A stretch of DNA of 64,000 bases, from positions 8,762,089 through 8,826,088 of the forward strand of contig OX365956.1 in the NCBI GenBank assembly GCA_947247005.1. The letters are read 5' to 3'. This document shows positions 11,938 to 22,867 of the stretch, one piece after another (positions within the stretch are counted from its first letter, which is position 1; each line of letters begins with the position of its first letter). The DNA is from Spisula solida (lineage: Eukaryota > Mollusca > Bivalvia > Venerida > Mactridae). The notes beneath the pieces were generated by a model that saw nothing but the letters and a program-made list of their open reading frames with translations, searched no databases and was not told the origin of the DNA. Position numbers and translations under genes: made by a program.

Positions 11938-12689
11938 TAACTGATTTTGTATGTTTTGAATGTTTAAGAAATGTTTGATATTTCAGGTCTTATCAGGAGT
12001 TTCTTCAGTGTAGCCAGCTATTGTTGCAGTTTCAACCACATATATATCTGAAGTCAAAGTGAAGAAAATTGTTCTATCCTGACGGATCCAGCCAACCAAT
12101 TCAATCTGTTAGACATACTTTTTTTCGATTAACATGTCCACTAAAATACTGCTTTTTGTAACATATTATGTACAGTGACATTATATACATGAAATACCTC
12201 ATAAATTCATGAATTCAAATTGTCTTGATTTAATATTTAAATTTACACATTATATAGAGGATATGTGTTGATTCTGGGGCAAGATCAAAATTTATTTCAC
12301 CGAGTGATCACAGACATCAATATTTTCACGAATTGGGTAGCCAGGAGTGAAAATGTATTCTTCTGTGAAAACAAGTGAAATAAAGTTTGATCTTTCACCA
12401 AAAGTGAACAGATTTTCTGTTTATTATTTGCTTCAATTTCTCGTTTAAATTAACGGTACAGTAATTGGTTTAATTGGGAAAAAGACGATGAAATTAGAAA
12501 GTCACGTTAAGGCGTCTATAATGACGCCATTTCTTTTTCTGTATGGTAATGGAACCAGCTTCTAAAACAGTGAAAATGACAAAATGGTAATTTCACTGAT
12601 AAATCTCCATAGATAGCAAATAATAAATTCAATGTAATCCTTAAGAATGTCCAATATAAAATATCATGGTAACCAGGTGATCACTTTTA
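11938..12689. other. Mostly featureless; dispersed TTTCACC/GTGAAAT repeat at 12,285-12,440
   Basis: An acceptor-like site at 11,985-11,986 could start a terminal noncoding exon. The stretch 12,285-12,440 (ATTTCACCGAGTGATCA, later GTGAAAACAAGTGAAAT and TTTCACCAAAAGTGAA) resembles 49,995-50,145, so it is a dispersed repeat. No coding region seen. Confidence 0.4.
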
Positions 12690-12932
12690 TGCTCCCACCA
12701 AATATTTGGGGGGGGGGGGGCATATAGATTTGCCCTTGTCTGTCAGTCTGAAAAACGTGATGTCATGACGGAGCCAAATTGATGTACGTTGTCTAGATGT
12801 AAGATTTCTTTAACAGTTTGATTGACTGAGCACAGACTTGTTTCTGTAACTTGATCTAGATATGCAAACTCTTCAGAAATTTCACTGGATCAAAATTCAA
12901 CGAAAGCCAATGCATCCTCTATTGCAGAAGGT
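12690..12932 (+). repeat. G-tract repeat of the GGGGGCATA type
   Basis: TGCTCCCACCAAATATTT leads into a run of 13-14 G (about 12,708-12,721) and GCATATAGATTTGCCC. The same kind of CCCCC/GGGGG-CATA element occurs near 4,795 and 59,030, consistent with an interspersed family. Non-coding. Confidence 0.45.
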
Positions 12933-13510
12933 TTTTATACGCCTGTGAAAACGGGACGTATTATGTGAACACCCTTGGGGGGAGGGCGTGCGGCGGCGTC
13001 CAGTAATTTGTCTGAACTCTAACGCAAACAGTTTTCATCCGATCATCTTCAAACTTTGTGACAATGCTTATGGCTATTATATCTAGGCCAAGTTCAATTA
13101 TAGGCCAAATCGGCCTAGGCCCTATTGGGTTATGGGCCTTTAATTACCAAATAAGTATGAAATTGGCCTTGTCTGTACTCTAACGCAAACATTTTTCATC
13201 CGATCATCTTCAAACTTTGTGACAATTCTTATGGGTATAATATCTAGGCCAAGTTTCATTATAGGCCAAATCGGCCTAGGCCTTATTGGGTTATGGGCCT
13301 ATAATAACTGAGTATCTTCAAACTTGGTGACAATGTTTATGGGTATAATATCTAAGACAAGTTCAATTGTAGGCCAAATCAGCCTGGGCCTTCTTGGGTT
13401 ATGGTCCTTTGATTAAAAAAACTGTTGGATTGTTTTTTTTTTCTTTCACCATGCCCTGAGATTCACCATGCCCCAAGACGGGCGTATTTTGTGATATTTT
13501 GGCATTCTTG
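12933..13510 (+). repeat. Three-unit tandem repeat, about 150 bp, with GGGCGTATT ends
   Basis: Three units begin near 13,016, 13,170 and 13,312. The first two share CTCTAACGCAAACA, ATCCGATCATCTTCAAACTT, GTGACAAT, ATATCTAGGCCAAGT, AGGCCAAATCGGCCTAGGCC and ATTGGGTTATGGGCC; the third is shortened at its start. The array sits between ATACGCC/GGGACGTATTATGTGAA on the left and GACGGGCGTATTTTGTG on the right, suggesting an element carrying a small satellite. Non-coding. Confidence 0.7.
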
Positions 13511-15935
13511 TTTATAATGACCTGCTCTTTTACCCTAGATGACCCAATATTGAACTCTGTCTACAGATAGTCATTGTGACCAAGTTTCATAATGAATAGC
13601 CTAAAGTTGTATTCTGCAGCCTAGTAATGTGTCACAAGCACACAGGAACAGTTGGATGAGGGACTAAGAGCACTCACAATAGCTCACACAATGTAACTTA
13701 GTGACAAGTGAGTTAAAATAAATTGTTCTTAACATTAATTTTCATGACAAAAATTTATTTTTAAAGAAAACACATGTTTACATAATAACACATTTATCAA
13801 TCAAATACTTGAACAAGACAGCATCCTAGATTTCATTAACAAGAGGATCATAGATCCTTGGGCGCTCACCTGCTAAACATGGCCAAACTTTGAACTTGAC
13901 CTTAAGGTCATCAAGTTAAACATTTTGACCAAAGTTGATGAAGATTAAAGCAAAAATATGGCCTCAAGAGTGTTAATAAGGTTTTTCTATATTTGACCTA
14001 TTGACCTTCTTTTTAGACCCCACATGAACCAACTTCAAACTTGACCTTAAGGTTATCACGATACACATTTTGACCATACTCCTTGAAGATTGAAGCAAAA
14101 ATGTGGCCTCCAGTGTTAACAAAGTTTTCCTATTTTTGTACCTAGTTTTTGACTGCATGACCAAATTTCATTGAGATACAACTACTGACCAAGTTTGGTG
14201 AAGATTGAAGCAAAAATGTGACCTCCAGAGTGTTAACAAGGTTTTGCTATTATTTGACCTAGCTTTTGACTCCACATAACCCCACTTGGAAATTGACCTA
14301 GATTTCATTGAGATACAACTACTGACCAAGTTTAGTGAAGATCAAAGCAAAAATGTGGACTCCAGAGTGTTAACAAAGTTTTCCTACTATTTGACCTAGT
14401 TTTTGACACCAGATGACCCAATTATGAACTTGACCTATATTGCAAAGAGACATACATTGTGATCAAGTTTCATTAAAATTATGTCAAAATTGTGACCTCT
14501 AGAGTGTTAACAAGGTTTTTCTTTGATGTGACCTACTTTTTGACCCCATATGACCCAGTTACGAACTTGACCTACATTTCATAGAGACAAACATTGTGAT
14601 CAAGTTTCATACAGATTAGGTAAAAAACGTGACCTCTAGAGTGTTAACAAGGTTTTTCTTTGATGTGACCTGGTGACCTAGTTTTTGACCACAGGAGACC
14701 CAATTACGAACTTGGCCTAGATTTCATAGAGACAAACATTGTGACCAAGTTTAATAAAGATTAAGTGAAAACTGACCTCTAGATTTAGGTGAGCTAAAAA
14801 CAAAGGGCAATAACTTCCTTAAAATCAATCTGACCAAGAAGCACGGAGTATATGCACAACTAGACTTGTTACTTATTGAAATCTGACCAAAGGTTACCGA
14901 GAAGTAGTGCAGATACATAATTATGTATCATGATGAACCAATACTCCAACGGGCATAATTTGACCCAAATGAAATTCGAACTTGACCTCAGTATTTTCAA
15001 GATCTACCTATATTCAAATTTCCCAATACCAATGCATGACTGAGATATTGAGCAGTGCTATGCCAATGTGTTACCTCAAAGTGTGACATTGACCTTCAAG
15101 TAAGAGACACAGGCCTTGCATGTGACGTGCTGCCTCATCAACTGTAATTGAACATTTGTACCAATCGACTAAAAATCCCCAACAAATGAACAATATCTGA
15201 TCTTGACGAGCGATAATATATCAATTTTTTACCTTCAATTGTGACCTTTGAGCTATGGTCGTGGGTCTTGCATGTGATATGCCGCGTCATAAAGATGAAC
15301 ACAACACTATGCCAAATTATTTGAAAAAGCCCCCAATGAATGAAAGTCTGTACAAGAATGATTACAGAAGGACAGAAATGGGTAACACTATATGCCCTGG
15401 CGATTTTCATGATAAAAGTCCAATGAGAAATACAGCCTCTGTTCAAACAGAAGATTATTCTATGATTAGACCTGGTTACCTAGTGTACCCAAGATGAGCC
15501 ATTGACCCAATTTTGAACTATACCTAACCATTGTGACCAAGTTGCAACCTCCAGAAATTCAAGTGTGATGACAGACAAAGAGCAATCACCAAAGCTCACC
15601 ATCAAACTTGAACCAGATTCTATATAGATGACCAATGTGACTAATAGTCACAAGAATGATTCATGAAGATAAATTCAAAATTCTATCCTCTAGTATGTAG
15701 GACTGTGTCCAATGCGTCTACTTAAATTGGGCCTTGTGACCAGCTTTTAGACCCCAGATGACCCATATTGAATTTAACCTAGATTTTATTAAGATGGTCA
15801 GTGTAACCAAGTTTCATGAAGGTTGTGACACATACCGTAGTGTGTTTACAAGCAAAACATTATTGTGAATAGATAAAACGACGGATAGATTGCGATCACA
15901 AAAGCTCACACTGTCACTATGTGACAGGTGAGCTA
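13511..15935 (+). repeat. TGACCAAGTTTCAT/TGACCTAGTTTTTGACC satellite-type array
   Basis: A degenerate array with a period of roughly 120-150 bp. Each unit carries GTGACCAAGTTTCAT, AAGATT(G/A)AAGCAAAAATGTG, GACCTC(C/T)AGAGTGTTAACAAGGTTTT, TTTGACCTAGTTTTTGACC and TGACCCA.TT..GAACTTGACCTA. At least seven units are clear between 13,900 and 14,790, with more diverged material to 15,900. GCTCACCTG at 13,866 and CAGGTGAGC at 15,926 are inverted and may mark element ends; 13,511-13,720 looks like the right end of a second copy. Open frames inside (15,138-15,497) are by-products of the array. Confidence 0.75.
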
Positions 15936-17840
15936 AATTATAAGTAATGACATTACAGAATTTTAAGCACTAAGAGTAAGAAATGAATGAAAGTTAACTT
16001 GAAGTTGAAGCTGTAAAAAATACAAAAAGGAATGAGTAAACAACATTATGTCAATTTATGATTCATTATTTACAATGAATTAAAATGTGTGAACACATGG
16101 TTACAGTTCTAGAAAACACTGATTTCTAGTTTTCTTAACATAATAAATTATCTTCTTAATCCTTGAAATAGAATGTTTTTAACGTTGTTGGTAAATTTCA
16201 AAGCCTGCAGACTGGAACAGGGAATATAGTGTTGGTCTTGTAGTTTCCAACCAATGATTTTATCATTATGTTGTTATGCGCTGATAAAAAGCGTCAAATC
16301 TGAAAAAATAATATATTTATTAAAAGTTTATTTAAATTGCTGAGGTTTTTGTAGACCTTTTTTGCTATAGGATAAAGAATCATGTGCTTCTTGGGGGCCT
16401 ATTTATTTACCATGTAGCATTAACCATTTACTTAGTAACCAAGTTCATAGTATATGTAGCTATCTGTGCTATCTCTATGCCTATAATTATTGTATTACTC
16501 ACTAAAACTGTTAATTAAGAGTTGAAGCCATTTCTCAACAATTTTGAGTTATAAACTTCAGCCGGAGACCCATTCACTTAGCCAGTTTACCTGGACTGCA
16601 TCTTAACCAGTACTAAAGTACCCTTCCACAAGGAACAAGCAACTTCTCCACATGTGGAGGAAAATCAACATTAATTGTATAGTCAAATTTCAACCAGCAT
16701 GTGACCTGGAAAGGAACCCTAATTGTTACAAAGCCAGTGCACACACCACTTAAAATAATAAGACCACATATAAATTTTGTTTAATGTGTTTTTGTACCTC
16801 AATATTGAATAATTATGATAAAACTAACTCAAGACCATCAGGATCTGGGTTCTATCTTCTCTCATACCGTCGTGGCGATAGATAACATCAGGAATGAGGT
16901 GTCGAGAGTGATTAATATAAGTTGGAAAAACTTGTTTCACAATAGACCTTAAATAAATTAGTATAAACTAATCTGGGTCTTGACTCCCACAGGAGGTCTT
17001 GTTAACAAGGTTTTAATTAAATAAATTTAAATAAAGACCAAGTAAGTATTTCTTTTGGAAATAAACTGAGTAAATGGCCAATTCTCACCTGCCACGTTAC
17101 ATGTATGTGCTACACTGTGACTGTCAGTGTGTGATGTTCGCAACCTTGCTGCAACCAGAGTTCTGTCTCCCTTGGACCTCCTTAACACCAAGTAATGACC
17201 TTCCAGTTCATCTTTTTCCAAAACTCTGTGGAATCTTAAAACAAAACCAAATAGGTATAATATTATAAAAAGCAATCATATAGTAGCAAGATGGAGAGCT
17301 CTAAAAGATAAAGATGATGACTGTAGTGATTATTCAGTGATCAAATGAGTCCTGCTTCACTGCATGGTTCAATCCTTGGTTGCTCCATAGGATTGTTATA
17401 ATAATCTCCTGGTATACTTAAGGGGTTCGAGCCCTGCATCAGGTGCACAGACAAGCTTGCTGTACTGTAATTCACTAGTTGGCTGCTTTTTTAATTTCTA
17501 AACTTCCAGCCAGTAACTACTATGAGGCGGAACGGTTTGCTTTGACTAACTGGTTACACTATACTAGTATATCTATTAGTTTTCAGAGTGGTGTTACCGT
17601 GCATGATTGATAGCCAACTGTTGTTTCAAGTCGTGTAGGTCTGGGTGTACTCATACGGGGTTAGACTCCTGTTTAGTAGCTTTGTTGTTTGTGAGTTTCA
17701 TAGTAGACAATAGCCTGAATAGGGTGTTGTGGTTCGAACCCCAGATCAGGATTTGCAGCACCTCTTGGAGTACAGACAATATTGGCACATGTTTTAAAAG
17801 GGCAGACAAAGTCAACAAGGAGACAGATGTGTGATACAAG
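15936..17840. other. No gene recognised
   Basis: Weakly tRNA-like B-box words occur (GGGGTTCGAGCCCTG near 17,425; GGTTCGAACCCC near 17,730), suggesting decayed SINE fragments, but I cannot delimit them. Opposed open frames at 17,027-17,275 and 17,607-17,834 lack recognisable domains. Confidence 0.35.
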
Positions 17841-17992
17841 GAATCTGGGTTCGCAGACATAGCTCTTTTTAAATTGATTCCCGGTGTATAGGACCGATAC
17901 ACACAACACCATCTTTTGGCCGAGGATCAAACCAGAGACCTCTCGATCAGTATTCAACAGCGTTATCCGCTCGACCACACTGCCACCCATTT
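17841..17992 (-). mobile_element. tRNA-headed SINE, family 2, copy 1 (partial)
   Basis: On the - strand, GGTGGCAGTGTGGTCGAGCG begins a tRNA-like head with a B-box-like GGTTTGATCC. It is followed by TGTGTATCGGTCCTATACACC and GGGAATCAA. A matching head and the CGGTGT-TATACAC motif are present on the - strand at 28,020-28,135. Class II-like head spacing suggests descent from a Ser or Leu tRNA, but the cloverleaf is too decayed to call a working tRNA. Confidence 0.6.
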
Positions 17993-18060
17993 AATATGGT
18001 ATAATATAAACAGTCAGCTGGTGGTAGGGGGCTTCAACCACAAGCCCCCCCCCTCCACCC

Positions 18061-18547
18061 CAGGGTACTGTTTTATCAAAGCGTTTACGCTAGCGTAACT
18101 CTAAGTTTTCCGTAAATATTGCGTACGTCGATAATATTTGCGCAAATGCGTTTTACTAAGATATTTTTTCTCATGTTTTGTCGTAAGTATTGGCGTAATT
18201 CTACGCAAGGTCGGAGTAAGCGTAAATAGCAAATATGGACGTAGTGAGGAGTTTTTGCCACGCACTGTTGATTTTCGACCGTCACTTGTTGTTATAGACC
18301 GTGATTAGTAATATAAACCTGTTTAATCATCAAAACTTATCGAACTTTAATGTATATTTATTCACTCTGGTTCCCGTTATATTGGTAATATTGTGGCCCG
18401 GTCTACGTTCAATATTCAATATTTTTACGTAAATGTATGCAACAACTTGCGATCGTTTAGTAAAACACACTTAAGGATTTGCGTAAGTGACAAATATTTA
18501 CGTAAACTTACGCGCCATTTACGCAATGTTAGTAAAACAGTACCCTG
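18061..18547. mobile_element. hAT-like MITE, 487 bp
   Basis: Terminal inverted repeats of 15 bp, CAGGGTACTGTTTTA, are perfect at both ends. The interior is rich in TTTACGC and GCGTAAAT words that can pair across the element. CAGGG termini are typical of hAT transposons (family knowledge). The expected 8-bp target duplication is not evident (TCCACCC on the left, GTGACTAG on the right), so the superfamily call is tentative. No open frame of note. Confidence 0.6.
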
Positions 18548-19384
18548 GTGACTAGTGAGTCGGGCTACTTTTTTTTAAAAGACCCTCTCAGTTATGCCAC
18601 CTATTTAAAGACATGATTGGAATGCAAGGGTTCGATTTCAGTCAATGATCTGCGTTTTCATGAAATAATGTATAAACATCCTGATTGCTTTGCGCCATCG
18701 CCACTATTTTGACAAAATAAAAGTTTGATTGAAAATAATGAAAAACAAAATTCCTACCCTTCATTTTAAAAATCCAGTGTCCGTTAAACGAAGCTCAAAA
18801 TGTCAATTCTTCTCATTTAGCCAACGATGTAACGTAATGTCTACTCTTCCGAACGATTTATCAGCTGGAAATCACCCACAAGGGCGAAAAGTTGTGCGAG
18901 TCGACACCAATTCGACGCCATTTTTGTTGGTGGTGCTCTTCAAATTTGGAGGAAATAAAAGTATCTAAATCTTAAACTATGCTGAAGAAGGTCAAGGTCG
19001 AATTAGCCAATACCGGTCTGATATTTTTAATATTCGAACGGGAACCAGTCTAGAGGAAATCATGACAGTTTCTGGCACGTTTGTCTCCCTTTATCGAAAC
19101 AATGTGTATTCCTCGGTCCTATGCTAAAATGAGTGATTTCACGGCCCTACATTCATACAACATCATTAACATTAGGATAGAAATAAAATATCTTTGATAT
19201 GTATTTTCAATATTATCACGGATTTACACTTCCTGCATTCTTTGATATTATATATCATCACGCACGTTAATTAAATTTAATTAACATGCGTGATATCATG
19301 TACATGTACGCCAATCAATTAAAACAAATGGTTGTTGATAATTGCACTATAATTACCAAGCTAATTATTGCCTTCCCTTACCGA
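18548..19384. other. No gene; palindrome at 19,258-19,296
   Basis: A palindromic segment (ATCACGCACGTTAATTAAAT followed by its near-complement ending AACATGCGTGAT) sits at 19,258-19,296. A related palindrome, CGCATGTTAATTAACATGCG, is near 9,173-9,192. The remaining sequence shows no supported feature. Confidence 0.4.
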
Positions 19385-19622
19385 AAAATAAGGGCTCGGG
19401 CAATGCTTCTGGCAAATTTGCCGCAATGTTTGCGGTAAATTTGCCGCAAACTACTTTACGCGCACTTTTACCATGCAATTGAGGCGAATTTGCGGCAAAC
19501 TGTTTTTGAAGCAGATTTGTTTGCCACAAAGAAATTTGTATATTCCAAATATGGGCAAACTAGTTTGCATGGTAAAAGTGCGCGTAAGTTTGCCGGAAAC
19601 TATATTTGATTACGGCAAATTA
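19385..19622. repeat. Palindromic TTTGCCGCAAA repeat, left half
   Basis: Several copies of TTTGCCGCAAA or TTTGCGGCAAA and a perfect 23-bp inverted pair (19,456-19,478 TTACGCGCACTTTTACC...; complement at 19,565-19,587) are packed into 230 bp. The same words resume at 22,175-22,260 on the far side of the LINE fragment, so the LINE probably landed inside this repeat. Related words (AGTTTGCCGGAAACTT type) fill 28,170-28,530. Confidence 0.6.
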
Positions 19623-20123
19623 ACCAGACAGACAGACAGACAGACAGACAGAAAACTTTATTCACCCTATATACAGGTTACAGAGTAACAACATGGGGAT
19701 ATGTATACACTTTGCATTTAACAATTTTTTCCAGTCAGTGAACAGAATATATAATATATATATATAAAGACAGTGTATGCTTCTAAATTCGGTAGTTTTT
19801 CTTAGATGGGGGAAGAACGACTTGATTTTACATAAACATTTTTTTTTAAATGAGTACAATAAAAATTATTGCTAATGGTAGATTATGGCTTAATCTAACA
19901 GTACGAGTAGAAATCTATATTGTAAACTTATACAAAAGGTAAGTATGACGAGTTATAGTAAGACATATAGGTATATCTGGCGAAGGTAAATCTGGCGAGT
20001 TATAATTAGACAAAGGTAAAACCCGTTATTGAACTAATTAACATTGCAAAACATGAAGAGCAATGAGACATAATTAAGGATTATGAACGAGCAAATATGC
20101 AATAATATAGTTACATGTACATT
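19623..20123 (-). other. LINE 3' leader and (TCTG)n tail
   Basis: This non-coding 500 bp follows the broken endonuclease. It contains GGTGAATAAAG just before a TCTG microsatellite that forms the element's 3' end. Simple-repeat 3' tails are used by several LINE clades in place of poly(A). Confidence 0.65.
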
Positions 20124-20858
20124 TTATATACCCGTATGTTTATCTTGTCCACAGCGACCGTTCAATATGAATAGATTATTGTTTCTACACATGTTAATTA
20201 GACGTAAACCGTGTGCGTTAGTGCGTGTATCTTTTGACTGTCTTGTGAGTGGAACGGATAATTTTTCAAGAGTGGAGTGTTTATCAAAATACAATTGGGA
20301 TTCAGTATCAAAATTTAAAACATCATTCATGAACGGATCCGATGGGATAAAATCAGGTAAGCAAGCTACTCGTGCATTCGTGTCGCCACAGAGCCATATG
20401 TATTTATATTTACTGCACATATTTATTATTTCATTTTCAAGATTATTCATGTATTCAATATTATAAAAACGGGAAGTGTCGGGTGGTATGTATATAGCGC
20501 CCAGTATAGAATTTTCAGCATATTGGGTTAAGGTTTTATTTATTTCAATCCAAAGGACGTATTCGCTATCAGTATTTTTAACATTTACATAATTCACCAA
20601 TTTATCACGGACGTAAATACCAATACCTCCAGACTTCCGACGATAATGCTGAGTTCTGCATTTGGATATAAACGTATAACCATCAATATCTACGATATCT
20701 GTACCATCAATGTGAGTCTCTATTACACAAACAATATCATGCAAATTTATGAAGTCAACAAACTCTGGATATAATAGTCTTTGTTTGAGACCACAAACAT
20801 TCAATGAGCAGAATGATAACGCCTTATCACTAGAATGCGTTGCATTCCCCCGAATGTC
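20124..20858 (-). pseudogene. LINE ORF2 fragment: AP endonuclease without reverse transcriptase
   Basis: The frame is continuous with ORF1, separated from it only by one TAG codon (20,859-20,861). From about the 14th codon after that stop it reads ALSFCSLNVCGLKQ, the start of the exonuclease-endonuclease-phosphatase fold. Motifs in order, numbered from the TTG-coded position 20,804: the metal-binding Asn (N2), VIETH with Glu29, GGIGIYVR (59-66), IYIPP (104-108) and CGDTNAR (139-145). A late NAHGLRLI stretch and ILNGR follow. The frame ends after GQDKHTGI, before the SVIDY and SDH motifs, and the whole reverse transcriptase is absent. In an active LINE this domain nicks target DNA to prime reverse transcription. 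Confidence 0.85.
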
Positions 20859-21983
20859 CTATTGGATGGTCGTATTTGCACTATTGGACCTATGTGGTGA
20901 AATGTTAGTGTTCCCAGTATCCCAGGGACGTCTAATGGCTGTCTCGGGTGAGACGTTTTGGCTGGTGTGTCTCGACGGAGCGTGTTTTCTAGAGCCGGTA
21001 CTGCTACGTCTTTGACGATGCGGAGATCGTGATTGCCTTCTAACGTTAGTTGTTTGTTGTTGGCTCGATGACCTATTGATCGTGTCTGGTGTAGAGGAGC
21101 TGATAATATTGGTATGTACTGGAGCAATAACTGGAGCACGCGTGTTTGTATACTGTTGCGCACGAGGAATTTGCTGTGCTGGTTGATAGTCAGTGTTTAT
21201 ACGAACACGGTTACCCGACATAACATTGTCCCACAGCGGGAATCGATCAGCCATGACTTGACCATCTTTAATAATTTTTGCAGGATAAACAAACTTCACT
21301 TTGTTTGTTGGATTCTGACGTTTTATATCCTTGTACTGGCCCCAAAGCGATTTCCGTGCATATGCGATTTCCTTAGGGAAGTCCCTGTTTATGCTTTTAT
21401 TAATACCACGTAGATTGGAGGCATTTGAAATGATGGTTTCGGTTGCCGAATGGTCACGGAAAGCCACGATGATTGAACGATTGCCATTCCGGTTAAACCT
21501 GCCAAGACGATGTGCTCGTTCGATAACTAGATCCTCTTGAATCCCTAGCTGTCCCCTTATCAAAGATTGTATTCTAGCCTTACAGTCCTCATAACGTTCC
21601 TCATCGAATCCAGAGAAAATCAGGTTATTGCGTCGGCTACGGGACTCTAGGTCCAATGATTTATATTCGAGTAGTAAAACCCGTTTATCAATATCTGATA
21701 GGTGTGTCTCTAGCACGGGAACCTTGCTGGACGCATGTAAACATTGATCAATTTTGGTCTCAATATTGGACATCCGATCATTGTTGGAGTGCATATCAGT
21801 ATACAATAACATCAACTTTTCATCCATACCCATTGATTTAAAATCATTTAAAGTATAGTCACCCTGTCCACTGTTCCCACTAGAACTTATTTTCTGGCGT
21901 TTCTTATTTCGCACCACGTTCGACCATTCCGAGTTCGCCATAAACACATCACTTTGTTTCGTTTGGCCGCCATTACTGTCCAT
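20859..21983 (-). CDS. LINE ORF1 protein (L1 ORF1p/Transposase_22-like)
   Basis: This 374-residue frame begins with a Gly/Ser/Lys-rich segment. A probable coiled coil covers about residues 50-115 (heptad-like MDEKLMLLYTDMHSNNDRMS and IDKRVLLLEYKSLDLESRS). Next comes the RNA-binding domain of ORF1 proteins, with RRNNLIFSGFDEE near residue 117, then IERAHRLGRF near 158 and SIIVAFRDH near 173, then a basic Ser/Arg/Pro-rich tail. Such proteins trimerise and coat LINE RNA. An upstream frame (22,108 to about 21,984) reads NRFSTLHVDEGSTQ, typical of a LINE ORF1 N-terminus, and is offset from this frame. A single-base indel near 21,985 therefore probably broke a longer ORF1; alternatively the ATG at 21,983 is the real start. 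The copy is likely non-functional. Confidence 0.85.
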   Translation of the reverse strand: MDSNGGQTKQSDVFMANSEWSNVVRNKKRQKISSSGNSGQGDYTLNDFKSMGMDEKLMLLYTDMHSNNDRMSNIETKIDQCLHASSKVPVLETHLSDIDKRVLLLEYKSLDLESRSRRNNLIFSGFDEERYEDCKARIQSLIRGQLGIQEDLVIERAHRLGRFNRNGNRSIIVAFRDHSATETIISNASNLRGINKSINRDFPKEIAYARKSLWGQYKDIKRQNPTNKVKFVYPAKIIKDGQVMADRFPLWDNVMSGNRVRINTDYQPAQQIPRAQQYTNTRAPVIAPVHTNIISSSTPDTINRSSSQQQTTNVRRQSRSPHRQRRSSTGSRKHAPSRHTSQNVSPETAIRRPWDTGNTNISPHRSNSANTTIQ

Positions 21984-22170
21984 TGTGTCGAGCCTTCGTC
22001 CACGTGTAGGGTAGAAAAACGATTTTGCGTGGTGATTGTAGGGCTCGTATCAGCACCGCTGGCATTACAATTACCTGTCCTGGTGTTCGAGACATGTTTT
22101 GAGGCCATCTTCAATTATTAGTTGACGTAAAAACTTCATTTGCATATTGTGAAACACTCAATGTATGATT

Positions 22171-22550
22171 GAAAGACATTGCCGCAAATTTGCCGCAAAC
22201 TAATTTGCATGCTAAATTTGCTGTTCTGGCAACCTTTTGGCAAACACACTTTTTCACAAAACAAGAATTCCAGATAGAAAATATTTATTTCTTTTCTTTG
22301 TCACAATAACCAATTTTTTCTGATTGCTATTTAAAGTCATAAAACTATAATATCCAAACTGAATCACAATCAAACTAATTCCCATCAGTTGATCTGGTTC
22401 TTTTAGCTGCCAATCCTTGCATAATTATATTCCATATGATCTGAAAGAAAAATAATTCAAAACACATAAACAATTTATTAGTCACAGATTAATTTTTCAG
22501 AATTAACTACCCCAAAGAATTTATATGACTAAATTAAATTTATAGCGGAC
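22171..22550. other. Right half of palindromic TTTGCCGCAAA repeat, then no feature
   Basis: 22,175-22,260 continues the GCCGCAAATTTGCCGCAAAC words interrupted by the LINE. The rest is AT-rich and featureless. Confidence 0.45.
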
Positions 22551-22867
22551 AATACGCAGGCCGCAAGGCCTGCGGATGTCGTTCCGCTTTACGATAACAC
22601 GTGTGCACGTGGTTTGGTCAGAGTTTGAATTCACCAATGGATCTAAAAATTGGTGTTAAAATCCCGCACTGAAGCAAAGATACTAGAAAATGGCTGCTAA
22701 TAGAATAACAAAAAAAATTAAAATGCGATATTCGGCAGCTCATAAATTTTCTTTAATTTTTTAATGATGTTTAAAAATATTCCAAAAACTAGCGTAGGCC
22801 CCTGTCTAGAAAAGAAAAGATAATAATTATCAGTCTTCCATGGTTGCTATGCAACCAATCTTTTTAT
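22551..22867. other. Small GC hairpin, no gene
   Basis: CAGGCCGCAAGGCCTG (about 22,557-22,572) forms a 6-bp stem closed by a GCAA tetraloop, with extra pairing at the base. This is an isolated strong hairpin in AT-rich sequence. No gene recognised. Confidence 0.35.

Larger units (their letters stand above)
19623..22170 (-). mobile_element. Non-LTR retrotransposon (LINE), internally deleted
   Basis: Read on the - strand: a short 5' leader, ORF1 (from 22,108 or 21,983 to 20,859), an AP-endonuclease region (20,858-20,124), then about 500 bp without coding capacity. The element ends in AATAAAG and five TCTG tetramers (19,625-19,652 as GACA/CAGA on the + strand). No reverse transcriptase is present. 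The end of the endonuclease region meets the 3' leader abruptly, so this is an internal deletion rather than the usual 5' truncation. Left and right flanks carry ATTACGGCAAATT and ATTGCCGCAAATT, a possible target duplication with two mismatches, although the flanking repeat is rich in such words. The clade is not assignable without the RT. Confidence 0.85.

Noticed and set aside
15138..15497. Overlapping open frames on both strands as a gene
   Set aside because: They lie in the TGACCAAGTTTCAT array; composition and position fit repeat by-products.
20083..20466. 127-codon + strand open frame
   Set aside because: Antisense shadow of the LINE endonuclease region, which has clear domain motifs on the - strand.
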